A stretch of 6,352 nt of DNA, taken from contig CAIKVF010000190.1 of assembly GCA_903830745.1 (NCBI GenBank), positions 1-6,352 on the forward strand. The letters run 5' to 3'. Shown here piece after piece: positions 1 to 5,861 of the stretch. A program made the position numbers and the translations under genes. The notes under the pieces were generated by a model, which was not told the DNA's origin, did not search any database, and worked only from the letters and a program-made list of their open reading frames with translations. The DNA is from an uncultured Actinomycetes bacterium (GTDB lineage Bacteria > Actinomycetota > Acidimicrobiia > Acidimicrobiales > RAAP-2). Within the stretch, counting starts at the first letter, position 1, and each line of letters opens with the position of its first letter.

Positions 1-603
1 AGTGCAGCAAAGCCAAACGCACACATTGTTGCTGACATGCCGTGGATGAGTTATCACATCAATGACCGAGAAAGTGTTCGCAACGCTGCATCACTAATTC
101 GAGCCGGTGCACACAGCGTGAAGCTCGAAGGCGGAGCAGTTAGACGTGACGTCATTCGTGCAGTGCTTGATGCAGAGATTCCAGTCATGGGACACATTGG
201 ACTTACGCCACAAAGTGTGCTCGCCTTTGGTGGGTTTAAGGTGCAAGGAAAAACTCTTGACGCTGCGAAGTTGTTAATGGAAGATGCACTCATCTTGCAA
301 GAGACGGGTGTTTATTCAATGGTGATTGAAGCAGTGCCACCAATCGTTGGAACGCAAATCACTCAGGCCCTCGACATCCCAACTGTTGGCATTGGCGCAG
401 GCCCAGATACTGATGGCCAAGTGCTGGTGTTCCATGACCTCCTAGGTCTTACGAACCGCAAGCCAGCCAAATTTGTTCGCCAGTACGCCGACATAGGAAA
501 GGCCATCACTGACGCGGTCGCTCAGTACGCATCTGACGTCAGAAATGGTTCATTTCCTAGTGAATCAGAGGTTTACGCCAACCCAGGCGAACTGCTCAAC
601 TAG
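1..603 (+). CDS. panB: 3-methyl-2-oxobutanoate hydroxymethyltransferase (PanB), 3' part
   Basis: PanB transfers a hydroxymethyl group from 5,10-methylene-tetrahydrofolate to 2-oxoisovalerate, giving ketopantoate, the first committed step of pantothenate (coenzyme A) synthesis in the cytoplasm. The frame is open from base 1, so the gene enters from the left; 200 codons are present and about 70 N-terminal residues are missing compared with the ~264-residue E. coli enzyme. The first ATG inside the window (37) lies within a conserved VADMP motif and is not the start. Recognisable family motifs are VADMP (metal-binding Asp, fragment residue 12), VKLEGG (Lys and Glu near the active site), GHIGLTPQS (active-site His), FGGFKVQGK, MVIEAVP (catalytic Glu), IPTVGIGAGPDTDGQ and VFHDLLGL. 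It reads intact to TAG at 601. It lies upstream of, and in the same direction as, the ribosomal operon, but 120 bases and a hairpin separate them, so I infer a separate unit. Confidence 0.96.
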   Translation, partial: SAAKPNAHIVADMPWMSYHINDRESVRNAASLIRAGAHSVKLEGGAVRRDVIRAVLDAEIPVMGHIGLTPQSVLAFGGFKVQGKTLDAAKLLMEDALILQETGVYSMVIEAVPPIVGTQITQALDIPTVGIGAGPDTDGQVLVFHDLLGLTNRKPAKFVRQYADIGKAITDAVAQYASDVRNGSFPSESEVYANPGELLN

Positions 604-621
604 CCAAAATCAGGCTTTTGG
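604..621 (+). terminator. Short hairpin directly after panB, possible weak terminator
   Basis: CCAAAA (604-609) is the exact reverse complement of TTTTGG (616-621), with a 6-base loop. It starts immediately after the panB stop codon. The stem is only 6 bp and AT-rich, and no T-run follows, so termination is a guess from position alone. Confidence 0.3.
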
Positions 622-628
622 AGTAGAG

Positions 629-660
629 TTGACCTTCCTACATACGTGGGGAAGTAACTA
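629..660 (+). promoter_or_regulatory. Possible promoter of the rpsF operon
   Basis: TTGACC at 629-634 matches the -35 consensus at five of six bases. The -10 is less clear: AGTAAC (653-658) sits at an 18-base spacing but matches poorly, while TAACTA (655-660) is a better hexamer at a long 20-base spacing. A promoter is expected here because a new operon starts after panB. Transcription from this point would include the structured leader at 669-707. Confidence 0.3.
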
Positions 661-668
661 CATACCCT

Positions 669-707
669 GCTCTGTTTTCCGCAGAGCCCGACCTAGTCGG
701 ACCAGAG
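669..707 (+). promoter_or_regulatory. Structured rpsF leader, candidate S6:S18 autoregulatory element
   Basis: Two perfect hairpins lie side by side: GCTCTG (669-674) with CAGAGC (682-687), and CCGAC (688-692) with GTCGG (696-700). The CAGAG sequence occurs again at 703-707, so CTCTG (670-674) can instead close a larger structure around the second hairpin, leaving a 5' internal loop that contains CCG (679-681). The leader ends just before the ribosome binding site of rpsF. An mRNA motif in rpsF leaders of many bacteria is known to bind the S6:S18 protein complex, using a CCG-containing internal loop. The pairing is seen directly; membership of that RNA family is inferred from position and shape and has not been tested with a covariance model. 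Confidence 0.45.
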
Positions 708-723
708 GGAAAGGAAAAGCTCT

Positions 724-1038
724 ATGAGGGCATATGAATCAATGATCGTGTTCGACGTAACCGTCGATGCACAGACAATCCAAGTTGCACTTGACCGTGC
801 ACTTGACACAATCCGAAATAATGGTGGAACACCGGGCGCTATCGACCGTTGGGGGAAGCGTCCCCTGGCGTACGAGATCAACAAGCGCAAAGAGGGTTAC
901 TACGTTTTGGTTGAATTCAATGGTGTGAACGAGACAGTTTCTGAGCTCGACCGCATCTTGACACTTTCAGACGAAGTCCTTCGCTTCAAGGTCCTACGAC
1001 GCAACGAGCGTGCCAGCCGTGTTACGGCCAAGGCATAA
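724..1038 (+). CDS. rpsF: 30S ribosomal protein S6
   Basis: S6 is a small-subunit ribosomal protein that binds 16S rRNA in the platform together with S18. The 104-residue product has the usual length and a typical MRAYE start, followed by the ferredoxin-like fold with the family's most conserved stretch at residues 43-65 (WGKRPLAYEI, KRKEGYYVLVEF) and a basic C-terminus. The ATG at 724 is preceded by AGGAAAAG (712-719). Its partner gene rpsR lies two genes downstream in the same operon, with ssb between them, the common bacterial arrangement. The upstream leader could allow the S6:S18 complex to repress its own mRNA. Nothing in the protein looks abnormal. Confidence 0.97.
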   Translation: MRAYESMIVFDVTVDAQTIQVALDRALDTIRNNGGTPGAIDRWGKRPLAYEINKRKEGYYVLVEFNGVNETVSELDRILTLSDEVLRFKVLRRNERASRVTAKA

Positions 1039-1067
1039 GTTCGTCGCTTAGAGAAAAGGAAACTGAA

Positions 1068-1523
1068 ATGGCCGATAACACTATTACCGTCGTTGGAAAC
1101 GTAACGCGTGATCCTGAACTGAAGTTCTTGAACTCAGGTCAAGCAGCACTGCGTCTTTCTATCGCCGTAAACCGCCGCTGGCAGAATCGTCAAACCCAGG
1201 AATGGGAAGAGCGAGTTTCATACTTCGAAGTCTCGGCTTACGGGCCAATGGCTGAGAACGCAGCTAACTCGGTGCAGAAAGGTGCTCGCGTAATTGTTAC
1301 GGGACGCCTCGAGCAGCGCAGCTGGGAAACAGACAATGGTGACAAGCGTTCGATTGTTGAAATCGCCGCTGATGAAATTGCGCCATCGTTGCGCTACGCA
1401 ACTGCCGTTGTAACAAAGACACCTCGTGCTGAGGGTGGCAACTTCTCTTCAGGAGACCGTCCAACACCACGACCTGCTTCAAACGAACCATCTACCTATG
1501 CATTTGATGAGGAGCCTTTCTAA
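1068..1523 (+). CDS. ssb: Single-stranded DNA-binding protein
   Basis: SSB coats and protects single-stranded DNA in replication, repair and recombination. The 151-residue protein has an N-terminal OB-fold at about residues 1-110, starting with [16 protein letters not shown] and containing [14 protein letters not shown] and [13 protein letters not shown] short polar, proline-containing linker follows (about 115-142), and then an acidic tip ending FDEEPF, the counterpart of the DDDIPF-type tail that recruits partner proteins. The linker is shorter than in many actinobacterial SSBs. The ATG at 1068 follows AAAAGGA (1054-1060) at a 7-base spacing, 29 bases after rpsF. The stop TAA shares one base with the rpsR start (TAATG), indicating translational coupling. 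SSB and the downstream DnaB both act at replication forks. Confidence 0.97.
   Translation: MADNTITVVGNVTRDPELKFLNSGQAALRLSIAVNRRWQNRQTQEWEERVSYFEVSAYGPMAENAANSVQKGARVIVTGRLEQRSWETDNGDKRSIVEIAADEIAPSLRYATAVVTKTPRAEGGNFSSGDRPTPRPASNEPSTYAFDEEPF
1509..1514 (+). promoter_or_regulatory. Ribosome binding site of rpsR inside the ssb acidic-tail codons
   Basis: GAGGAG at 1509-1514 lies 8 bases before the rpsR ATG (1523) and is also part of the codons for the DEEP residues of the SSB tip. It supports 1523 as the rpsR start and coupling of the two genes. Confidence 0.75.
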
Positions 1524-2011
1524 TGCCACGTAAGAATATGCCTACGCCGCCAAAGCGCGCGCCAAAAATTGAAAAGCGTCACACGAAGAAGAAGCCATGC
1601 ACATTCTGTGTTCACGGTGTAATCGCCGTTGACTACAAGGACCTTGCACAACTTCGCAAGTACATCTCAGATCGCGGAAAGATTCGTGGACGCAAGGTGT
1701 CTGGCAACTGCCAGCAGCACCAGCGTGACGTTACTGATGCAATCAAGACTGCTCGTGAACTTGCACTCCTTCCATACACCCAGCGCACCGTGACTGAAAA
1801 GCGCGGCGGCCGTGGACGTGATGACCGCGGTGATCGTGGTTCACGCGGACCTCGTGGTGAAAAGGAAGAAGCCACCTTGGCCGACGTCCTTGGTGACATC
1901 GACGGTGAAGTAATTCGCGAAGAGCTCCTAGAAGACGCCAGCACTGCTGAAGCAGTCTTCGAAGCTGCAGCAATCGTTGAAGAAGCAGCAACTGTGGAGG
2001 TTTCAGAATGA
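1523..2011 (+). CDS. rpsR: 30S ribosomal protein S18 with long RG-rich and acidic C-terminal extension
   Basis: S18 binds the 30S platform as a dimer with S6. Residues about 20-88 are the S18 core, with [25 protein letters not shown] and the ending ALLPYT. C26xxC29 together with C63 and H66 (CQQH) form the likely zinc-binding set of a C+ type S18. Normal S18 is about 75-90 residues; this protein has 162. The extra 74 residues are an arginine/glycine-rich segment (94-112, repeated RG and RGG units) and then a strongly acidic, alanine-rich tail (113-162). The tail is in the same frame with no stop, shows codon use like its neighbours, and its last codons contain the rplI ribosome binding site, so it looks genuine and not a sequencing error. 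Its function is unknown. It overlaps rplI by four bases (ATGA). Confidence 0.95.
   Translation: MPRKNMPTPPKRAPKIEKRHTKKKPCTFCVHGVIAVDYKDLAQLRKYISDRGKIRGRKVSGNCQQHQRDVTDAIKTARELALLPYTQRTVTEKRGGRGRDDRGDRGSRGPRGEKEEATLADVLGDIDGEVIREELLEDASTAEAVFEAAAIVEEAATVEVSE
1996..2000 (+). promoter_or_regulatory. Ribosome binding site of rplI inside rpsR
   Basis: GGAGG at 1996-2000 lies 7 bases before the rplI ATG (2008) and within the last codons of rpsR. Together with the ATGA overlap it shows tight translational coupling of S18 and L9. Confidence 0.8.
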
Positions 2012-2454
2012 AGGTCCTTCTAAGAAACGACATCCGTGGCGTAGGTCGCCGTGGCGACATTGTTGAAGTGAAGAAGGGTTTTGCTCGCAACTTCCTTCTT
2101 CCAAACGGTGACGCACTTGAAGCGAACGACATCATGGAGATCCAGGCTGCATCAATGCGCAAGGCTCGTGATGTTCGTGACGCTCAGAGCCGTGAAGCTG
2201 CAGAAGTTCAGCGCACACTTATTGAGCAGGCAAGTGTTTCTATTTCAGCTCGTGCTGGTGCAAATGGTCGTCTCTTCGGTTCTGTAACCGAAGCAGATGT
2301 CGTTAACGCCATCCGTACTGCGACGAACATCTCGCTTGACCGTCACCAAATTTCAATGACTGAGCACATTAAAGAGCTCGGTTCAGCCACTGTTTCAGCG
2401 ACACTGTTTGACGGTGTGGTTGCTTCTGTGACTGTGCAGGTTGTCGCTAAATAG
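2008..2454 (+). CDS. rplI: 50S ribosomal protein L9
   Basis: L9 is a two-domain large-subunit protein at the base of the L1 stalk, linked to reading-frame fidelity. The 148-residue length is typical. The N-terminal domain (1-40) contains the signature [23 protein letters not shown] charged connecting helix runs over about residues 41-75, and the C-terminal domain includes [12 protein letters not shown] (87-98) and a regular ending at VVAK. The start is fixed by GGAGG seven bases upstream and the ATGA overlap with rpsR. It is the last gene of the ribosomal operon: a strong hairpin begins about 20 bases after its TAG stop. Confidence 0.97.
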   Translation: MKVLLRNDIRGVGRRGDIVEVKKGFARNFLLPNGDALEANDIMEIQAASMRKARDVRDAQSREAAEVQRTLIEQASVSISARAGANGRLFGSVTEADVVNAIRTATNISLDRHQISMTEHIKELGSATVSATLFDGVVASVTVQVVAK

Positions 2455-2474
2455 CCCAATCTTTAAAGGAATCT

Positions 2475-2507
2475 CACTATGCCGGGGCTTTTTGCCCCGG
2501 CATAGTG
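2475..2507 (+). terminator. Strong hairpin terminator after rplI
   Basis: CACTATGCCGGGGC (2475-2488) pairs perfectly with its reverse complement at 2494-2507, a 14-bp GC-rich stem with a TTTTT loop. It lies in the gap between rplI and dnaB. Only a poor T-run follows (CTTGTT), as is common for actinobacterial terminators. It should end or strongly reduce transcription of the ribosomal operon before dnaB. Confidence 0.85.
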
Positions 2508-2508
2508 C

Positions 2509-2537
2509 TTGTTACACCTATTTGAGATGATTAAAAC
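2509..2537 (+). promoter_or_regulatory. Possible dnaB promoter
   Basis: TTGTTA (2509-2514) and TAAAAC (2532-2537) each match their consensus hexamer at four of six bases and are 17 bases apart, just after the rplI terminator. This would give dnaB a leader of about 70 bases. The remaining gap (2538-2615) holds the GGCACAGGC repeat unit, a pyrimidine-rich TTTTCCCC stretch and a loose CACGTT/AACGTG inverted repeat (2564-2569, 2594-2599), none with a clear function. Confidence 0.35.
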
Positions 2538-2547
2538 TAGGGAGTTA

Positions 2548-2556
2548 GGCACAGGC
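2548..2556 (+). repeat. GGCACAGGC motif upstream of dnaB (copy 1)
   Basis: The 9-base sequence occurs again at 5862-5870 upstream of rlmN. Over 19 bases the two places agree at 15 positions (pattern GGCACAGGCnnTTCnCCA). Both copies lie in intergenic DNA. The meaning is unknown, and chance has not been excluded. Confidence 0.4.
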
Positions 2557-2615
2557 TTTTCCCCACGTTGTTGTTCTTGTGACACACAGCCAAAACGTGC
2601 GAACGTTGGAGTCTT

Positions 2616-3983
2616 ATGACGCAGATTGAATCAGACCGACAAAGGACCGCCCCTAACGCAGGGCGAGTTCCACCGAGTGTTATTGAAGCAGAAGAGTCGC
2701 TCATTGGTGCGATGTTGCAGCTTCCTGAAGCAGTCAGCATCGCGTACGAACTTGTTCAAGAAGAAGATTTCTATCGTCCACTTCACGGACAAATTTACTC
2801 AGCCATAGTTGACCTCGTTAACAGTGGTGATCCAGTTGACTACGTCACCGTGCAAGCAAAGATGCAAGAGCGCGGATCACTTCAAATTGAACTTGCAGTT
2901 CTCGCCGCTCTACAGAGCAACACTCCTTCAGCTGCAAACGCTCAGCACTACGCACAACTAGTTCGCGACAAAGCACAACAGCGTCGACTTATTTCTGTAG
3001 CTGGTGGAATTCTTGATGATGCGTATGTTCCAACTGATGACGTTGCAATGTTGCTTGATGACGCAGAACGAAAGATCAACGCAATTGGTGATGGACAGAA
3101 AGCAGACTCAGTCGCACACCTTCAGAGTCTCTTGCTTGCTGAAGCAGACATTTTGGAAGAACGTGGTGAAACACGTGGACAGTTCAATGGTCTAGAAACT
3201 GGGTACCGATCACTTGACCGCATTCTTCAAGGACTACAGCCAACCAGCCTCTCGATTATTGGTGCTCGTCCAAGTATGGGTAAGACCGCTTTTGGTCTTG
3301 GCATCCTTACTCACGTTGGTGCAATTGTTAAGCGACCAGCGCTGTACTTCTCTCTAGAAATGAGCAAGCAGGAGCTTGCAGAACGTATCCTCGCATCGAC
3401 TGCACGCATTGACTCAACCAAGCTTCGTACTGGTGACCTGAGTGACAACGACTGGAATAACGCTCACAAGGCGTTTGCCATGTTGCAGAGTGCACCAATC
3501 TTCATCGACGACAACCCAGCCCTTACCGTGATGGATATTCGTGCTCGAGCTCGCAGAATTAAGCAACAACAAGGTGACCTTGGTGTTGTCATCATTGACT
3601 ACCTACAGCTCATGAGCTCACGTGGCAAGGCAGAAAACCGTCAAGTAGAAGTTTCAGAAATGAGCCGTGCATTAAAGATTCTGGCGCGTGAATTAGAAAC
3701 ACCAGTTATTGCGTTGTCACAGCTTTCACGTGCCCTCGAAGCTCGTGCTGACAAGCGACCAATGATGTCTGACCTTCGTGAATCTGGATCACTTGAGCAG
3801 GACGCTGACGTTGTTTTGTTCTTGTTCCGTCCTGAAAAGTACGGTGAGGTTACAAACGACCAAAAGGCTTCAGCAGAAATCATTGTTGGAAAGAACCGTA
3901 ACGGTCCAACTGACACAGCCTTCTTGACGTGGCGAGATGAATTCACTCGCTTTGACAACTTGCCCGACTCGAGCGCGGTCTAG
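2616..3983 (+). CDS. dnaB: Replicative DNA helicase DnaB
   Basis: DnaB is the hexameric ATP-driven helicase that unwinds DNA at the replication fork and interacts with primase. The 455-residue length is normal. The N-terminal domain covers about residues 19-125 (PPSVIEAEESLIGAML, DFYRPLHGQIY), then a linker, then the RecA-like motor from about 190. Walker A is GARPSMGKT (216-224), SLEMS (246-250) carries the conserved Glu, Walker B is VVIIDYLQLM (324-333, Asp328), SQLSR lies at 368-372, and SDLRESGSLEQDADVV at 385-400. Neither Walker A nor the other usual intein sites is interrupted. The C-terminal motif is KNRNGPTD where Gly is common at the last position. The ATG at 2616 follows GGAG (2608-2611) with only 4 bases of spacing. 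The TAG stop directly abuts the stop codon of the convergent minus-strand gene. Confidence 0.97.
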   Translation: MTQIESDRQRTAPNAGRVPPSVIEAEESLIGAMLQLPEAVSIAYELVQEEDFYRPLHGQIYSAIVDLVNSGDPVDYVTVQAKMQERGSLQIELAVLAALQSNTPSAANAQHYAQLVRDKAQQRRLISVAGGILDDAYVPTDDVAMLLDDAERKINAIGDGQKADSVAHLQSLLLAEADILEERGETRGQFNGLETGYRSLDRILQGLQPTSLSIIGARPSMGKTAFGLGILTHVGAIVKRPALYFSLEMSKQELAERILASTARIDSTKLRTGDLSDNDWNNAHKAFAMLQSAPIFIDDNPALTVMDIRARARRIKQQQGDLGVVIIDYLQLMSSRGKAENRQVEVSEMSRALKILARELETPVIALSQLSRALEARADKRPMMSDLRESGSLEQDADVVLFLFRPEKYGEVTNDQKASAEIIVGKNRNGPTDTAFLTWRDEFTRFDNLPDSSAV

Positions 3984-4952
3984 TTATTTAGCGATTAGTT
4001 CGCTAGAAACTTCCCAAAGCTTCATTGCAAGCTCTGGGTCAATGGCGTAGTCCTGGACTCCACCCATAGGAACATCCTTTGATGCAGGCAGTGCCTGAGC
4101 GCAGTCTTCGAGGTAATGGCCACCACGACCTTCGAGCTCAACGCCAACAGCTGCCCACGTTGACGTTGATGCGCCTTGTTCCACGTTCTTAAAGCGCTCG
4201 TTGATAACACCTTCTTCATTGAACCAACCCATTGCAATCTGCTCTTCGCGGGGAAGATACTTCTGAAGACCAGTGATGATGCCGCCCGGGTGAACAGCGT
4301 TAGCGGTAATTCCCTGATTGCCATACAACGCACTCACACCAACGGCGAAAAGTGCACAAGCGGTCTTTGACTGACCATACGAACTCCACTTCTCGTAGGG
4401 TCGATTTTCAAACATGATGTCGTCAAAGACAACAGGGCTCAAGCGGTGCCCAATTGAGCTGAGCGCAACAACACGAGAGGTCTGTGCTGCAAGTAGTGCG
4501 GGCGCGATTCCAGTGAAGAGTGCAAAGTGTCCCAGATGATTAGTTCCAAACTGCATCTCAAAGCCGTCTGCCGTCTTCGTCTCGGGTGTTGTCATTACGG
4601 CTGCATTGTTGATCAAGATGTCCAGTGTTGAGAAGTCACTCAGAAACTGTTCAGCGAAAGCTCGTACAGAGCTCAGACTCGCGAGGTCAAGAGACCTAAG
4701 CATCACTTTGTCGATGTTTTCCGTAGTTGCAATTGCTCGAAGTGATTCTTCACCGCGACTCTGGTCTCTAACTGGAAGAACAACAGTTGCTCCGGCGTGA
4801 GTAAAGGCGCGTGCTGTCTCAACACCTAGACCCGATGAAGCTCCGGTGATGAGAACTGTCTTGCCTGTTAGATCGTGGCCACTAATTACTTCGAGGGCTG
4901 TGCTTCGATATCCAAATGGTGATGTGATGCGCTCAGCGCTCGATGTGTTCAT
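3984..4952 (-). CDS. SDR-family NAD(P)-dependent oxidoreductase, retinol-dehydrogenase/WWOX-like
   Basis: A classical-type short-chain dehydrogenase/reductase that oxidises an alcohol or reduces a carbonyl with NAD(P); the substrate is unknown. From ATG 4952 the protein has 322 residues, with an N-terminal lead-in (SPFGYRSTALEVISG), the nucleotide-binding motif TGASSGLG (36-43), INNAAV (114-119), catalytic Asn138 in TNHLGHF, Ser165/166, Tyr192 and Lys196 (YGQSK), and HPG (221-223). The length and lead-in are typical of a group common in actinobacteria and related to retinol dehydrogenases and WWOX. The frame also extends to a TTG at 4976, but that would add MACSTFFF coded by a nine-T run in the tail of a terminator; ATG 4952 is preferred. 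No Shine-Dalgarno is present, and a TACATT motif 7 bases upstream suggests a leaderless mRNA. A terminator separates it from the second SDR gene. Confidence 0.9.
   Translation of the reverse strand: MNTSSAERITSPFGYRSTALEVISGHDLTGKTVLITGASSGLGVETARAFTHAGATVVLPVRDQSRGEESLRAIATTENIDKVMLRSLDLASLSSVRAFAEQFLSDFSTLDILINNAAVMTTPETKTADGFEMQFGTNHLGHFALFTGIAPALLAAQTSRVVALSSIGHRLSPVVFDDIMFENRPYEKWSSYGQSKTACALFAVGVSALYGNQGITANAVHPGGIITGLQKYLPREEQIAMGWFNEEGVINERFKNVEQGASTSTWAAVGVELEGRGGHYLEDCAQALPASKDVPMGGVQDYAIDPELAMKLWEVSSELIAK
3987..4007. terminator. Hairpin at the dnaB / SDR convergent junction
   Basis: TTTAGCGA (3987-3994) pairs with TCGCTAGA (4000-4007), with one G-U pair and a 5-base loop. It lies three bases past the dnaB stop and is built from the last codons of the minus-strand SDR gene. 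It could act weakly in either direction, but neither side has a proper T-run. Confidence 0.35.
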
Positions 4953-4959
4953 AAAAAAA

Positions 4960-4965
4960 AATGTA
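4960..4965 (-). promoter_or_regulatory. -10 motif for a leaderless SDR transcript
   Basis: On the minus strand TACATT (4965 to 4960) fits the actinobacterial TANNNT -10 pattern and is followed by seven T and then the ATG at 4952, so transcription could begin at the A of the start codon. No -35 element is visible; the upstream DNA is the neighbouring terminator. Confidence 0.5.
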
Positions 4966-4974
4966 CTACAGGCC

Positions 4975-5011
4975 AAACAAAAAGCCCCCCGAACTTTCGC
5001 TCGGGGGGCTT
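4975..5011 (-). terminator. Rho-independent terminator of the HSD10-like gene
   Basis: AAGCCCCCCGA (4982-4992) pairs perfectly with TCGGGGGGCTT (5001-5011), an 11-bp stem with an 8-base loop. On the minus strand it is followed by TTTTTGTTT counted from the stem end, a proper U-tract. It begins 15 bases after the stop codon at 5027 of the second SDR gene. Confidence 0.92.
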
Positions 5012-5026
5012 AATGAAATGAGTTGT

Positions 5027-5803
5027 TTATTTAGGCTGCATACGAATACCAGCGTCGAGACGTACTGACTCGGCATTCATGTAGCTGTTGCTTAGAAGTT
5101 CAACTGCGAGTGATGCAAACTCTGATGAGTAACCAAGACGCTTAGGGAACAACACACCAGCACCAAGGCGAGCCTTGAATTCATCTGATGCAGGACCGGT
5201 TCCGTAAATTGGTGTGTCAATGAGGCCAGGCAAGATGCAGTTGGCACGAACACCAATTGCTGCGAGGTCGCGAGCAAGTGGCAATGTAAGACCAACAACG
5301 CCACCCTTAGATGATGAGTAGGCAACTTGACCAATCTGTCCATCTTCAGCAGCAACTGATGCAGTGTTAACAATTGCACCACGTAGTCCGTCAACGTCAG
5401 GTGTGTTGTGGCTCATTGCTGTTGCAGCAAGACGGCACATGTCGAATGTTCCGATCAAGTTGATTTCAATTACCTTGCGGTAAAGAGCGAGGTCGTGTGC
5501 TGATGAGTATTCACCATCTTTTCCAACGGTGCGAGTTGCCCAACCAATTCCTGCACAGTTAACAACTGTCCATAGTGGAGCCATTGCCTTTGCCGCCTCA
5601 ATGGCAGCAATGTTCTGCTCGGTGCTCGTTACGTCACAGTGAACGTATGTTCCACCGATTTCTTTCGCAACTTCTTCACCGCGTGCATCGTTGAGGTCAG
5701 CAACAACAACTTTTACGCCGCGTGCAGCGAGCGCGCGAGCAGTTGATTCGCCAAGACCCGATGCACCGCCGGTGACGACTGATGAGGTGTTCTTAAGTTC
5801 CAT
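5027..5803 (-). CDS. 3-hydroxyacyl-CoA dehydrogenase, HSD10-type SDR
   Basis: The protein closely follows the layout of HSD10 (17-beta-HSD type 10 / 3-hydroxyacyl-CoA dehydrogenase type 2), which oxidises 3-hydroxyacyl-CoA or 2-methyl-3-hydroxybutyryl-CoA with NAD+ in fatty-acid or isoleucine breakdown. From ATG 5803 it has 258 residues: TGGASGLG (11-18), Asp37 after the second strand (favouring NAD over NADP), CDVTS (56-60), NCAG (82-85, as in HSD10 instead of NNAG), Asn115 in INLIGTF, Ser149 in VNTASVAA, Tyr162 and Lys166 (YSSSK), LPGLIDTP (191-198) and the characteristic ending RLDAGIRMQPK. AGGAG lies 8 bases before this ATG. The frame runs on to a GTG at 5866, but the 21 extra residues resemble no SDR start. 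Ordinary bacterial substrates are inferred from the family; no acyl-CoA pathway genes are adjacent. Confidence 0.92.
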   Translation of the reverse strand: MELKNTSSVVTGGASGLGESTARALAARGVKVVVADLNDARGEEVAKEIGGTYVHCDVTSTEQNIAAIEAAKAMAPLWTVVNCAGIGWATRTVGKDGEYSSAHDLALYRKVIEINLIGTFDMCRLAATAMSHNTPDVDGLRGAIVNTASVAAEDGQIGQVAYSSSKGGVVGLTLPLARDLAAIGVRANCILPGLIDTPIYGTGPASDEFKARLGAGVLFPKRLGYSSEFASLAVELLSNSYMNAESVRLDAGIRMQPK

Positions 5804-5811
5804 GATGGTTA

Positions 5812-5816
5812 CTCCT
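5812..5816 (-). promoter_or_regulatory. Ribosome binding site fixing the HSD10-like start
   Basis: The minus strand reads AGGAG at 5816-5812, 8 bases before ATG 5803. This selects the 258-residue start over the upstream GTG at 5866. I see no convincing promoter for this gene in the rest of the 90-base divergent gap. Confidence 0.8.
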
Positions 5817-5861
5817 GAGTAGTTTGCCTGGGTTAGACCGTAGTAGAAGTATGGGGTGCTG

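Noticed and set aside
1808..1860. CGTGG/CGCGG-rich stretch as a DNA repeat array
   Set aside because: The spacing is irregular and explained by codons for the RG-rich segment of S18; no exact tandem unit is present.
1743..2162. Long minus-strand open frame (139 codons) across the rpsR/rplI junction, and another at 1633-1944
   Set aside because: Both are antisense to well-identified ribosomal protein genes, have biased composition (R/S/L-rich) that mirrors the other strand's codons, and resemble no protein family I recognise.
2557..2565. TTTTCCCCA before dnaB as a DnaA box
   Set aside because: It matches TTATCCACA at only seven of nine bases, stands alone, and there is no cluster or AT-rich unwinding region, so an origin or DnaA control is not supported.
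3261..3290. Intein in dnaB at the Walker A motif
   Set aside because: Actinobacterial dnaB often carries inteins, but GARPSMGKT and the later conserved motifs are continuous and the length is normal at 455 residues.
4950..4976. TTG at 4976 as the start of the first SDR gene
   Set aside because: It lies in the terminator tail, lacks a ribosome binding site and would add MACSTFFF from a homopolymer; ATG 4952 has a well-placed -10 motif.
4982..5011. The GC-rich hairpin as a terminator for plus-strand transcription through dnaB
   Set aside because: The T-run is only on the minus-strand side; on the plus strand the stem is followed by AATGAAATG, and the site is 1 kb past dnaB.
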